Assembly (NCBI GenBank): GCA_024742275.1
Contig: JANSYS010000002.1
Span: forward strand, 124,001 to 188,000
Source of the DNA: Alphaproteobacteria bacterium
GTDB lineage: Bacteria > Pseudomonadota > Alphaproteobacteria > Thalassobaculales > Thalassobaculaceae
Length of the DNA stretch: 64,000 nt
Direction: 5' to 3'
Position numbers and translations under genes: made by a program
The notes under the pieces: generated by a model
What the model was told of the DNA's origin: nothing
Database searches by the model: none
What the model saw: the letters and a program-made list of their open reading frames with translations, nothing else
Part shown: one piece after another, positions 53,072 to 62,102 of the stretch
Position numbering within the stretch: the first letter of the stretch is position 1
Layout: each line of letters starts with the position of its first letter

Positions 53072-53802
53072 ACCAGAGCCTCGTCTACGGCGGACTCCGC
53101 GTGCCGCCATGGGAAGGCGCCGGGGTCCAGGCTCTCGTCCCCAGGACCGAGATCGAGCGCGATGTGAGTGGCGGCGATGACCATGCCACCGGCTTGCCGG
53201 TGGTCGGCGATGGCCCGTTCCAATGCTGCGACCGAAGCGGTGTCGAGACCGACCGTCGGTTCGTCCAGCAGCCAGAGCGGGCACCCGGATGCGATCACCC
53301 TGGCGAGCGCGACCCGTCGGCGCTGGCCGGCCGAAAGCCAGGCGGCCGGCAGGTCTGCGAGCCTTTCCAAGTCGAGAAGGGCGAAGGCCCGGTCCAGCGC
53401 GGCGTTTTCGCCGGGGCGGCCTCGTTCTGAAGCCGACTGGCCTGTGGGCGCGCGACCGGCGATCGCCAGCGCTGTTTCCGCGTTCTCTCGGGCGGTGAGC
53501 GCAGATTTCAGGGCGTCTGCGTGACCGAGATAGGCCACCCGCTGTGCGTGGGCGGCCGGATCGTCGGCGATCGTCGCGCCGTCCCAGGCGACAAATCCCG
53601 TGAGCGGTCGCAGCAGTCCGGCGATGACCCTAAGCACCGTGCTCTTGCCGCCGCCATTCGGACCTGCCAGACGCAGGGCGCCTCCGGGCTCCACCGCGCA
53701 GGAGAGGTCCGCGAACACCGGTCTCCCGCCGCGGGCGACGGCGATATCCGTCACGGTCAGCCGTGCGGGGTCGGGAAACAGCGGGGGAGCGGCAACGGTC
53801 AT
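53068..53802 (-). CDS. ccmA: Heme exporter ATP-binding protein CcmA
   Basis: 244 residues. Walker A GPNGGGKSTVLRVIAG, signature LSAGQRRRVALARV (the CcmA form of LSGGQ), Walker B LWLLDEPTVGLDTASV. Drives release of heme-loaded CcmE. First gene of the ccm operon. The TATAGA at 53809-53814 could be a -10 box, which would leave almost no leader before the ATG; GAGGG five bases upstream may be a ribosome site. Confidence 0.95.
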   Translation of the reverse strand: MTVAAPPLFPDPARLTVTDIAVARGGRPVFADLSCAVEPGGALRLAGPNGGGKSTVLRVIAGLLRPLTGFVAWDGATIADDPAAHAQRVAYLGHADALKSALTARENAETALAIAGRAPTGQSASERGRPGENAALDRAFALLDLERLADLPAAWLSAGQRRRVALARVIASGCPLWLLDEPTVGLDTASVAALERAIADHRQAGGMVIAATHIALDLGPGDESLDPGAFPWRHAESAVDEALV

Positions 53803-54109
53803 CGACCCTCTATAGCGTGAGCGGGTACGGAATTCATCGATTGCCGACACTCGGGGAAAAGACCAGTGGAAGCGGCACCGCATCTGCGGGGGGAGGGGAG
53901 GGTGCGATGCCGCTTCCGAGGCAGTCAGGGAGCAAGCTCCCGACCAAACCATGGCTTTTTTGACTGGCCTTGGACTGTATATGGTCGCCGAGGGCCGCGC
54001 TTTCGAGGGGTCAGGGAGCATGCGACACTTCGCCGCGACCGGCGCATTGTGAGGATTGGCGCACCTGCCGGTGTCGTCTAGGCTGCGGTGGATAAAGGGA
54101 GGACAACCC
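53803..54109. other. Divergent promoter region between ccmA and CoA-transferase
   Basis: 307 bases with no gene. It carries a possible ccmA -10 box (53809-53814), an inverted repeat with a G-rich loop (53868-53917), a smaller perfect hairpin GGGAGC/GCTCCC (53928-53941) followed 14 bases later by six Ts (53956-53961), and a repeated 11-mer GTCAGGGAGCA (53924-53934 and 54010-54020). Possible regulatory or small RNA content; nothing recognised as a known family. Confidence 0.5.
53868..53917. repeat. Inverted repeat with G-rich loop
   Basis: Perfect ten-base arms GGAAGCGGCA and TGCCGCTTCC with a 30-base interior that itself has CCGCA/TGCGG pairing and a run of 17 bases containing GGGGGGAGGGGAGGG. 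It may fold as a stable hairpin, or the G-run may form a quadruplex in single strands. Confidence 0.6.
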
Positions 54110-55306
54110 ATGCCGTTCACGCCAGCCTCAGATGCCTTGAAGCATATCAAGGTGCTGGATCTTACCCGGGTACGCTCCGGGCCGACCTGCGTGCGCCAAC
54201 TCGCCGACTGGGGCGCCAACGTCGTCAAGGTGGAACTGCCCGAAGCGCTCGAGGCCGGCAACCAGCTAGGCGGCAAGCGCCATGGCTCGGATTTTCAGAA
54301 CCTCCATCGCAACAAGCGGGCGATGTCGCTGAACCTGAAGGACCCGGCGGGCGTCGCGGTATTGAAGAAGCTCGTGGAGACCGCCGATGTGGTGGTCGAG
54401 AACTTCCGTCCGGACGTCAAGACGCGGCTCGGCATCGACTACGAGGCGCTGTCGGCGATAAACCCCCGGCTCGTCTACGCCTCGATTTCCGGGTTTGGCC
54501 AGGACGGCCCCTATGCGAAGCGGCCCGGCTTCGATCAGATCGCCCAGGGGATGGGCGGCTTGATGAGCATTACCGGCCTGGTCGGTCAGGGTCCGGTGCG
54601 CGCAGGCATTCCGGTGGCCGACCTGACGGCTGGCCTGTTCGCCTCGATCGGCATCTTCGTCGCCCTTCTGGAACGCGGGCAGAGCGGCAAGGGGCAGTGG
54701 GTCCAGACCTCTCTCCTGCAGGCGATGACCTTCATGCTCGACTTCCAGGCGGCGCGCTGGACGATGGACGGCGACGTGCCGAAGCAGGCAGGCAACGACC
54801 ATCCAACCTCGATTCCGACCGGCGTTTTCACGACCACCGACGGTCACATCAATATCGCCGTTGCGGGTCAGGCGATCTGGAAGCGTTTCTGCACCGCCAT
54901 CGGACGGGACGATCTCGCCGACCATCCGGATTTCTCGACCGGCGAGGCGAGGTCGGCGAACCGGCATGCGCTGAATGCCATCATCGACGAGATCACTCGG
55001 ACCAAGGCGTCCGAGGAGTGGGTCGACCTGTTCAACGAGGCGGGTGTTCCGGCCGGACCTATCAACACCATCGACAAGGTGTTCCAGGACCCGCAGATCC
55101 AGCACCTGGGGATGCAGCGGGGCATCGACTCGCCGAATGTCGGCCGCAAGATCGATCTGGTCGGCCAGCCCGTCATGCTGTCGCGAACGCCGAGCGAGAT
55201 CGTCGTCTATCCGCCGGATCCAGGGGAACAGACCGACGAGATTCTTACCGAAATCGGTTACGGGGACGAGGAGATCGCCGATCTCCGCTCCCGCAACGTG
55301 ATCTGA
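54110..55306 (+). CDS. CaiB/BaiF family CoA-transferase
   Basis: 398 residues from ATG 54110 with AGGGAGGACAACCC. Type III CoA-transferase: KVLDLTRVRSGPTCVRQLADWGANVVKVE, MSLNLKDPAGVAVLKKLVETADVVVENFRPDV, and GPYAKRPGFDQIAQGMGG with the catalytic aspartate position. Partner gene is a crotonase-type protein 38 bases later, suggesting a CoA-dependent degradation pathway. Substrate unknown. Confidence 0.92.
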   Translation: MPFTPASDALKHIKVLDLTRVRSGPTCVRQLADWGANVVKVELPEALEAGNQLGGKRHGSDFQNLHRNKRAMSLNLKDPAGVAVLKKLVETADVVVENFRPDVKTRLGIDYEALSAINPRLVYASISGFGQDGPYAKRPGFDQIAQGMGGLMSITGLVGQGPVRAGIPVADLTAGLFASIGIFVALLERGQSGKGQWVQTSLLQAMTFMLDFQAARWTMDGDVPKQAGNDHPTSIPTGVFTTTDGHINIAVAGQAIWKRFCTAIGRDDLADHPDFSTGEARSANRHALNAIIDEITRTKASEEWVDLFNEAGVPAGPINTIDKVFQDPQIQHLGMQRGIDSPNVGRKIDLVGQPVMLSRTPSEIVVYPPDPGEQTDEILTEIGYGDEEIADLRSRNVI

Positions 55307-55344
55307 GACCCATTCGAACGAAGACATCAGGAGCCAAACAGACA

Positions 55345-56154
55345 ATGGCCACCCAGGAAGCCGCAGACACCGAGAACCGCCTCCTCGTCGAGCGCCGTGG
55401 GCGCGTCGGCGTGGTAACGTTCAACAATCCGGCCAGGCACAACGCCATGTCGCTGGACATGTGGCGCGAAGGCCGAGAGGCGGTCGCCACCTTCGCCGAG
55501 GATGACGACATCCGCTGCGTGGTACTGACCGGCTCCGGCGACAAAGCCTTTGTCGCCGGAGCCGACATCTCGAAGTTCGAGAACGAGCGCTCCTCGGTTG
55601 AGCACATCGAGGTCTACAATCAGGCGGTCGCCGATTTTCACGACACCGTCCAGAATCTCCGCAAGCCGACGATCGCTCGGATCGACGGCTATTGCATCGG
55701 CGGAGGGCTGGCGATCGCCCTGGACGCCGATATCCGGATCTGTTCGGACGATTCGCGCTTCGCCGTTCCGGCCGCCAAGCTCGGCATCGGCTACGCCTTC
55801 GAGGGTGTGCGCCGGCTGTACGATATCGTCGGTCCACAGTTCGTTGCCGAGATCTTCTATACGGCCCGCCAGTTCGATGCCGAGGAGGCGCGGATCATGG
55901 GGCTGGTCAATCGCGTGGTGCCGAAGGCCGAGTTGGACGACACCGTTTGGCCGCTGGCTGAGCGGATCGCCGGCAACGCGCCGCTTTCCGTGCAGGCGGT
56001 CAAGGCGTCGCTGATCGAACTCGCCAAACCGCAGGGCGATTGGGATTTGTCGCAACCCGAGGCCGCCGTGCGCAAATGCTTCGGCAGCAACGACTACAAG
56101 GAAGGCCGCACCGCCTTCATGGAGAAGCGCAAACCGAACTTCACCGCGACCTGA
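55345..56154 (+). CDS. Enoyl-CoA hydratase/isomerase family protein
   Basis: 269 residues of the crotonase fold. Oxyanion hole residues are present (KAFVAGADISKF; GYCIGGGLAIALDADIRI). But the two catalytic glutamates of true enoyl-CoA hydratase align with Ala123 (in GGGLAIAL) and Ala143 (in VPAAKLG), so simple hydration is unlikely; isomerase, hydrolase or another crotonase reaction is possible. Operon with the CoA-transferase upstream and a Tag-like gene 23 bases downstream. Confidence 0.88.
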   Translation: MATQEAADTENRLLVERRGRVGVVTFNNPARHNAMSLDMWREGREAVATFAEDDDIRCVVLTGSGDKAFVAGADISKFENERSSVEHIEVYNQAVADFHDTVQNLRKPTIARIDGYCIGGGLAIALDADIRICSDDSRFAVPAAKLGIGYAFEGVRRLYDIVGPQFVAEIFYTARQFDAEEARIMGLVNRVVPKAELDDTVWPLAERIAGNAPLSVQAVKASLIELAKPQGDWDLSQPEAAVRKCFGSNDYKEGRTAFMEKRKPNFTAT

Positions 56155-56177
56155 CCTTTCGACCCGAGGCGGCGCCG

Positions 56178-56852
56178 ATGACAGCGTCCTTTGCCGATCT
56201 CCATGCCCGTGCCGCCGCCCGCAAGGGGGGCGACGCGGCGCTCGAAGCACTGCTTGCCGCGCCGAAATCGGCGGCGGAACTGGCGTCGATCCCGGACGAC
56301 CGGTGGCTTTCCGATATGACCCGTCGGGTGTTCCAGTCGGGGTTTAACTGGAAGGTCATCGATGCCAAGTGGGACGGGTTCGAAGCCGCGTTTTGGGGTT
56401 TCGATATCGGCCGTTGCGCGCTGATGAGCGACGCGGATCTGGACGCATTGGTCTCCGACGCACGGATCGTGCGCAATGGGGCGAAGATCCGGTCCGTGCG
56501 CGACAACGCGGTCATGCTGCAGGATCTCGCCAGGGAACACGGGTCCGCCGCCAAGTGCTTTGCGGAGTGGCCGGCTGAGGACTATGCCGGTCTGCTTGAA
56601 ATGCTGAAGAAGCGCGGATCCCGGCTCGGCGGACGGGTCGGCGCGATTAGTCTCAGGTTCATGGGACGGGACGGCTTCGTCCTGTCCGAGGACGTGTGCA
56701 AGGCGCTCATACGGGAGGGCGTGATCGCCAAGGAGCCTACGTCTCGCAAGGACATGGCCGCCGTTCAGACCGCCTTCAACGCCTGGAGGGCGGAGTCGGG
56801 GCGGCCGCTCTCCGACATCAGTCGAATCCTTGCCTTCGGCGTCGACGCCTAG
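56178..56852 (+). CDS. DNA-3-methyladenine glycosylase I-like protein
   Basis: 224 residues from ATG 56178. Related to Tag: FNWKVIDAKWDGFEAAFWGFD, then DADLDALVSDARIVRNGAKIRSVRDNA, the helix-hairpin-helix-type region typical of TagI. It would cut alkylated adenine from DNA. The zinc-binding Cys/His pairs of E. coli Tag are not all visible. Its TAG stop shares CTAG with the stop of the convergent glycosyltransferase gene. Confidence 0.82.
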   Translation: MTASFADLHARAAARKGGDAALEALLAAPKSAAELASIPDDRWLSDMTRRVFQSGFNWKVIDAKWDGFEAAFWGFDIGRCALMSDADLDALVSDARIVRNGAKIRSVRDNAVMLQDLAREHGSAAKCFAEWPAEDYAGLLEMLKKRGSRLGGRVGAISLRFMGRDGFVLSEDVCKALIREGVIAKEPTSRKDMAAVQTAFNAWRAESGRPLSDISRILAFGVDA

Positions 56853-58951
56853 GGCCCGCTCGCCTCGGGAATCGCCGCCTCGGGCACCTCGCCGAGAATC
56901 AGGCGCTCTAGCGCTCGAGGGGCGGCTACATTGTCGATCAGCTCTGGGGCGGCCGCCGCCAGGCGCCGACGCAGATCAGCTGCAAGATCGGGGGTCCGGC
57001 CGATATCGACGGCGCGGGTCACAAACGCTTCCGACGATGCGGTCTCCAGTTCCGCGCGCATGCCCATCCGCGTCAGGGGAGCCAAGGTCACGCGGCCGCG
57101 CATCATGGCGGACGGGTGGGTCACCACCGGTTGGCCCAGGGCGAGACTCTGCATGGTCGTGTTCCCGCCGTTGAAGTGGAACGTGTCGAGCACGACATCG
57201 GCCTGCTTCATAACCCCGATATAGCGCTCCAGAGGCAGCCTTGGCAGGATGTGTAGCCGGTCGAAGAGGTGGGTGCGATCGGCATTGGAGCGCCGGAGCC
57301 GCTCCAGCAACGCTGCGCTCATGTTCCTATAGCCCTGTGGCGCCTCGAACAGGGCTACATGGCCCTCGGGATCGCGTTCCAGGATGTCGCCCAGCGTGCG
57401 GTCGAAGTCCGGATGGATCTTGAACGGCATTTGCCCGCAGAGATAAAGGGCACCTTCCTCCGGCAACCCGACTCCCGCCCGCGCAACTTGGGTATGCCGG
57501 ATCCGCTCGTCGGCATAGGCGATCGCGAGGCCGTCGACGGCATAGGGTGTCTCGGAATAGTGGTCGGCCCGATCTTCCGGCTCCATCCAGGCCGAGGTGA
57601 AGAAAATGTCTACGGTGTCGATGCCGGTCGTCACTGGATGCCCCGGCAGGACGACTTGAAGCGGTGCCAAGCGTGCGAAGGCGAGGAAGTAACTCATCGC
57701 CGTCATGCCGATATCGGCGAATACGAGAACGTCCAGTTCGAGCTCGGCGAGCGTGTCTCTAACGGTGTGGAGAACCGGTGCTACCGCGATCACACGATCG
57801 GCGACCGCCGTGAGCCGTCGACGGGCGGCGGCCGGCAAAGTGCCAATCTGAACGACCGTGACCTCGATCTCGTCGCGGGCGATGAGTCTTAGATGGCCCT
57901 CGGTCATGTTGTAGACCGAATGATCGCGGAAGAATTCCGACACGAAGGCGACGCGCCGTCGCCCGGGACGTCGCTGTCGGCCGATATGTGGAGCCGCTAC
58001 GGTGAGTGACGGGCAGGTCCGGCGATAGAAGGCGCAGAGTTTCTCCAACAGCGCCCGGTCGTTGATACCGTGATAGGCGAGCGAGAACGGTACCGTTCCG
58101 ACCTCCTGGACCGGGTCGACGATGGGTGCATATCCGTCGCTTTCCGTGAGCGCCTCGATCCGATCGCGGATCTCCAGCATCTCTTCTCGGTCTGTCACGA
58201 TATGCGGCAACAGGGTTGCCGCCCGTGCCGCGTAGCCGGCGTCGCGCGGTCGTAGTGTCGCTGCCGTTGCCGCCATGCTCCGGGCATCGGCGAAGCGTGA
58301 GTGCCGGTGGGCGCAGATCGCTGCCGTGATCCAGGCTTTCGGTTCCGTCGGCGCTGTGGAGAGGGCCCGTCTAGCCAGGAGCAGGGCACGGTCCGACCGG
58401 TCCAGGGCACGCTCGTGCTCCGCCAGGACGAGCAGGGCATCGCTGGTGTCTGGACCGATCGCCAGCGCTCTTCGAGCCGTCTTTTCGGCCCTGGACATAT
58501 CACCCATAGCCTGGAGTTGGGCCGCCGCCACTGCCAGATAGCGCGCGTTATGCGGCGCCAGCACAGCCGCGCGCACCGTATTCTTCACATCTCGTCGACC
58601 GATGCCGGCACCTAGCAAGCCATAGCCCCGCGCAACCTCTGGCCGGGCGACGAGAAGGCGCCGGATCTGGCGCGCTGGGATGTCGGCTTCCGGTGGAAGA
58701 CCGAGGGCTGAGTCGATCATGTCCAGATCGCCGGGCGTCAGTATGAACAGGCGGCGAAAGTTGGCTGCAGCGGGAATGGCCCGTTGCAGATGGCTCTCGA
58801 CCGGCGCCAGTAGTTTAAATAGGCCTGCCTCTGCCGGCATGGCGACCAAGAGCCGACGCAGATCTTCGGCGGCGGCGGCGAACTCCCCGTCACGCAATCG
58901 GGCCTTCGCCCGTTTGGCATAGATGGCAATCGGCAGTGAGGCACCGTTCAC
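56849..58951 (-). CDS. TPR-containing O-GlcNAc transferase-like glycosyltransferase
   Basis: About 700 residues from the GTG at 58951. Residues 1-300 form TPR-like helical repeats (MSRAEKTARRALAIGPDTSDALLVLAEHERALDRSDRALLLARRAL), residues about 340-690 a GT41-type two-lobe domain: RRRVAFVSEFFRDHSVYN, LPGHPVTTGIDTVDIFF, LYLCGQMPFKIHPDF and NGGNTTMQSLALGQPVVTH (the UDP-sugar site). This class (SPINDLY/OGT family) adds sugars to proteins. It opens a region of sugar/lipid modifying genes and is divergent from the aminotransferase operon. Target protein unknown. Start uncertain; the frame is open to 59191. Confidence 0.85.
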   Translation of the reverse strand: MNGASLPIAIYAKRAKARLRDGEFAAAAEDLRRLLVAMPAEAGLFKLLAPVESHLQRAIPAAANFRRLFILTPGDLDMIDSALGLPPEADIPARQIRRLLVARPEVARGYGLLGAGIGRRDVKNTVRAAVLAPHNARYLAVAAAQLQAMGDMSRAEKTARRALAIGPDTSDALLVLAEHERALDRSDRALLLARRALSTAPTEPKAWITAAICAHRHSRFADARSMAATAATLRPRDAGYAARAATLLPHIVTDREEMLEIRDRIEALTESDGYAPIVDPVQEVGTVPFSLAYHGINDRALLEKLCAFYRRTCPSLTVAAPHIGRQRRPGRRRVAFVSEFFRDHSVYNMTEGHLRLIARDEIEVTVVQIGTLPAAARRRLTAVADRVIAVAPVLHTVRDTLAELELDVLVFADIGMTAMSYFLAFARLAPLQVVLPGHPVTTGIDTVDIFFTSAWMEPEDRADHYSETPYAVDGLAIAYADERIRHTQVARAGVGLPEEGALYLCGQMPFKIHPDFDRTLGDILERDPEGHVALFEAPQGYRNMSAALLERLRRSNADRTHLFDRLHILPRLPLERYIGVMKQADVVLDTFHFNGGNTTMQSLALGQPVVTHPSAMMRGRVTLAPLTRMGMRAELETASSEAFVTRAVDIGRTPDLAADLRRRLAAAAPELIDNVAAPRALERLILGEVPEAAIPEASGP

Positions 58952-59047
58952 CAGGCGAGATCCTGGGGCGAATCGGCTAACATAGCTCGCGCGTTGTTTG
59001 CGAAGGTTGCCCCAGAGAGGTGGGGCCGGTGTGTGAGAGTCGCGGTC

Positions 59048-60169
59048 ATGAGTGTGCGCTTTCCTGTCGCCCGTCCCCGTCTGCCGGATGCCGATGCCAT
59101 CCTCCCGTACCTCCGGCGCATCGACGATAACCGCTATTACTCTAACTTCGGGCCCCTGGTCGGAGAAGTCGAGGCGCGATTGGCCAAACACTTTGACGTT
59201 TCTCCGGCCTGTGTGACGACGGTCGCGAATGCGACGTCAGGTTTGACGGCGGCGCTGCAAGCCGAGGCCCGGACACGGCGTCGGAACGTGAACGACGGAC
59301 CTGCCTTCTGTCTCCTGCCCGCCTGGACCTTTGTCGCGACCTTGCACGCCGTTCTTGCCGCCGGACTGGAACCCTATCTGCTTGATGTCGACGAGGAGAG
59401 TTGGGCTCTCACCCCGGAGGCTGTCGAGAATGCGCTGGGGCGGATACCGGGGCAGCCGGTCGCGGTCATGCCGGTCGCACCCTTCGGCAGGCCGCTCGAC
59501 ATGGCCGCTTGGGACGCGCTTTCCGAGCGCACCGGTCTGGCGGTGGTGGTGGACGCCGCCGCGGGATTCGATAGGAGCGAGGCGGCGAACAGCCCGGCCG
59601 TCTTCAGTCTGCACGCCACCAAGGTCCTTGCCGCCGGCGAAGGCGGGTTCGCCGTGTCTCGCGATGCCGAGCAGATTGACGCGATCCGAAAGTGCATCAA
59701 CTTCGGTTTCATGGGAGACCGGGTGGCGCGGAGCAGGGCGATCAACGGCAAGATGAGCGAGTATCACGCCGCCGTCACCCTGGCCGCCCTCGACGCCTGG
59801 CCCGAGACGAGGCGGGTATTCGATGGCATCGCCCGCGCCTACCAGGACGCCTTCGCCGGTCAAACGCGGATCCGAGTCATGCCGGGCGAGACCGACGAAT
59901 ACGCGACGTCCACGATGCTCCTCGTGTGCGACGAACCTCTGCCGGAGGAGGCTATCCGCGCCGTCGAGCAGAAAGGCGTGGAGACCCGGCGCTGGTGGGG
60001 TGGGGGCGTGGCGAAACAGGTCGCCTATCGCCGGTTCAGCTCCGATCTTCTCCCGGTGACCGATTGGCTGGCGGCGCGCTGCGTCGGCCTGCCTTGCTAT
60101 CCGGGTCTCAGCCGCGAGGATGTGGCGGAGATCGCTGCGGTCGTGGGCGATACCCTTTTGGATCGCTGA
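59048..60169 (+). CDS. DegT/DnrJ/EryC1/StrS aminotransferase
   Basis: 373 residues from ATG 59048; a GTG at 59036 is also open. PLP lysine in FSLHATKVLAAGEGGFAV and the GPLVGEVEARLAKHF start identify a nucleotide-sugar aminotransferase of this family. GETDEYATSTMLLVC and LPCYPGLSREDV fit the C-terminal domain. Converts a keto-sugar to an amino-sugar using glutamate. First of three coupled genes; the stop overlaps the next start (TGATG). Confidence 0.9.
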   Translation: MSVRFPVARPRLPDADAILPYLRRIDDNRYYSNFGPLVGEVEARLAKHFDVSPACVTTVANATSGLTAALQAEARTRRRNVNDGPAFCLLPAWTFVATLHAVLAAGLEPYLLDVDEESWALTPEAVENALGRIPGQPVAVMPVAPFGRPLDMAAWDALSERTGLAVVVDAAAGFDRSEAANSPAVFSLHATKVLAAGEGGFAVSRDAEQIDAIRKCINFGFMGDRVARSRAINGKMSEYHAAVTLAALDAWPETRRVFDGIARAYQDAFAGQTRIRVMPGETDEYATSTMLLVCDEPLPEEAIRAVEQKGVETRRWWGGGVAKQVAYRRFSSDLLPVTDWLAARCVGLPCYPGLSREDVAEIAAVVGDTLLDR

Positions 60170-61206
60170 TGCCGACGATGGCCGAGAGCGCGATTGTCGG
60201 TGGATTTTTCGGGCTTGAACCGCCGGACTGCTGCGGCGAGGCCGACAGCGTGCTCGCCCGCTGGGTCGGCGCGGAAGGATGGACGGGCTTTCACAATGCC
60301 CGGAGCGGCTTCGCGTGGCTGGTCCGAAGCCTGGCACCCGGGACCGTTTGGATGCCTTCCTACCTCTGCGCCGATATGGATGTGCCAACCGACGCGGTGA
60401 AGCGGCGATATCGGGTGGATTCTTCCCTGCGGCTTGCCGATCCGGATTTCGAGGCCACGCTGGCGTCGGGCGACATGGTCGTTGCGGTGGCCTATTTCGG
60501 AGCTCCGGTCTGCGAGCGTCTGCGCCGGATCGCCCGACGACGTCGCGACGTGACATGGGTGGAGGACCGCGCGCAGGCCTTGGTCATCGACGATGCGGAC
60601 GGCGTGGCCGACGCTTGGCGGCTGTACAGCCCACGCAAGCTGATGGGGGTGGGTGACGGCGGCTTGGTGGTCGGACCCGTCGACGGGCTTCCAGCGCCCG
60701 AGCTCGCAGCCCCACCGCCGTCCAGCCTGGCGGCCGCGGCGGCGCGGGCGGAAGCGAAGACTCGGCGCGCGGTCGAGGCGGCCTATCGCCTCTTTGTCGG
60801 GATCGAGCGCGATCATGCGGTAGCCAACCTGTCGATGGCCGAGCCGACGCGCATCCGCTTGAGCTCAATCGCCTGGAGTCCAATGGCGCGGCGCCGGCGC
60901 GAGAATTTCGCGGTCCTGGATGGCCTGCTACAGGATCATGCCGCCCCGGTGGCCGAGCGGCTCCGGGGCATACTGGCACCGTTCGGGCTCCCGCTGTCGC
61001 TGCCGAAGAGGCGCGACGAGGTCGCAGCCCGGCTCGCCGCAGATGGACTGTTTTGCGCTGTGCATTGGCGAGATCTGGGCGGTGGCCCGGCGGATGCGAC
61101 GGCGGGGGGGGTGCGGGACGCAATGCTCACCCTGCCGCTGGATCATCGCTACGGGCCTGAAGACATGAGTCGGCTTGGCAATGCCGTTTTGCAGGCCCTT
61201 TCATGA
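60169..61206 (+). CDS. Divergent DegT-like aminotransferase-fold protein
   Basis: 345 residues. PLP-type fold: YSPRKLMGVGDGGLVVG holds a lysine in the place of the Schiff-base lysine, VWMPSYLCADM and WVEDRAQALVIDD match strands of the large domain. It is shorter and poorly similar to the first aminotransferase, so it may be a second aminotransferase, a heteromeric partner, or a non-catalytic scaffold. Tightly coupled to both neighbours (TGATG upstream, ATGA downstream). Confidence 0.78.
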   Translation: MPTMAESAIVGGFFGLEPPDCCGEADSVLARWVGAEGWTGFHNARSGFAWLVRSLAPGTVWMPSYLCADMDVPTDAVKRRYRVDSSLRLADPDFEATLASGDMVVAVAYFGAPVCERLRRIARRRRDVTWVEDRAQALVIDDADGVADAWRLYSPRKLMGVGDGGLVVGPVDGLPAPELAAPPPSSLAAAAARAEAKTRRAVEAAYRLFVGIERDHAVANLSMAEPTRIRLSSIAWSPMARRRRENFAVLDGLLQDHAAPVAERLRGILAPFGLPLSLPKRRDEVAARLAADGLFCAVHWRDLGGGPADATAGGVRDAMLTLPLDHRYGPEDMSRLGNAVLQALS

Positions 61207-62102
61207 CCGGTCCGTATGGCCGCCGGTCCTATGTGGAGAGCCTGCTGGCGACCGACGGGGCGATCCTGCCGCTTTGGGGCGGTTACGTGATGAGGCGGGT
61301 CATGCCTGACGGCGACGGTATGGATGCGGCCTCGGCCTATCCGATGGGCGGGTTCGCGCCGTTGTCCGACGTGGCGGAGGGGCTGGACCGTCTGCGGGCC
61401 GAGGGCGCCGTATCGCTTTCGCTGGTCGCCGACCCGCTGAACACGCCGGACCCGGCGGTTCTGGGCGCTGTTGCGGATCATCATCGACGACTCAAGACCC
61501 ACTATGTCATCGACATGGAAGCCGGGCCTTTTGCCCCGAACAAGCACCATCGGGCCGAGATCAGGCGGGCGCAACGACGGGTGACGGTGGATCGTTTGAG
61601 TCTGTCGGAGGTGATGGACGACTGGCGGCGACTGTACGGCAATCTGATCGACCGACACGACATAAGGGAGTCCGCCAGATTGACCGATACACACTTCGCG
61701 GCGCTGGCGGCGGATCCGCAGGCGCTGGTGCTCGCGGCCCGCCAATCGGATGGATCGGACGGGATCGTGGCGATGTCGATCTGGCTTAGCGACGGGGACG
61801 TCGCACACAACCATCTCGGCGCATCGGGGGATGCGGGCTATCGCTCCGGCGCCGGATACGCCCTGTACGCCGCCGCCGTGGAGGCCCTGTCGTCTTGTCG
61901 CATCATCGACCTCGGCGGCATGCCCGGCCTGACCGACGATCCGTCCCATGGTCTCGCACGCTTCAAGCGCGGGTTCGCCAACGGCGAGCGGGCGACATGG
62001 TTCAGCGGCTTCGTCCTGGATCGGGACCGCTATGACGCGGCCGTTCGAATTGCGGGCGGGGCGCCCGGTGTCGGTTTCTTCCCCGCCTACCGGGCGCGAT
62101 AG
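61203..62102 (+). CDS. FemAB/GNAT-like acyltransferase
   Basis: 299 residues. Two GNAT-like halves: an N-terminal part (WGGYVMRRVMPDGDGMDA) and the central PNKHHRAEIRRAQRRVTVDRLS, then VAMSIWLSDGDVAHNHLGASGDAGYRSGAGYALYAAAVEAL and DLGGMPGLTDDPSHGLARFKRGF. This pattern (KHHR-x-IRRA, GL-x-RFKxxF) is typical of FemAB-related/peptidoglycan bridge or lipid-sugar acyltransferases that use aminoacyl-tRNA or CoA. Third gene of the operon. Acceptor unknown; probably the amino-sugar made upstream. Confidence 0.78.
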   Translation: MTGPYGRRSYVESLLATDGAILPLWGGYVMRRVMPDGDGMDAASAYPMGGFAPLSDVAEGLDRLRAEGAVSLSLVADPLNTPDPAVLGAVADHHRRLKTHYVIDMEAGPFAPNKHHRAEIRRAQRRVTVDRLSLSEVMDDWRRLYGNLIDRHDIRESARLTDTHFAALAADPQALVLAARQSDGSDGIVAMSIWLSDGDVAHNHLGASGDAGYRSGAGYALYAAAVEALSSCRIIDLGGMPGLTDDPSHGLARFKRGFANGERATWFSGFVLDRDRYDAAVRIAGGAPGVGFFPAYRAR

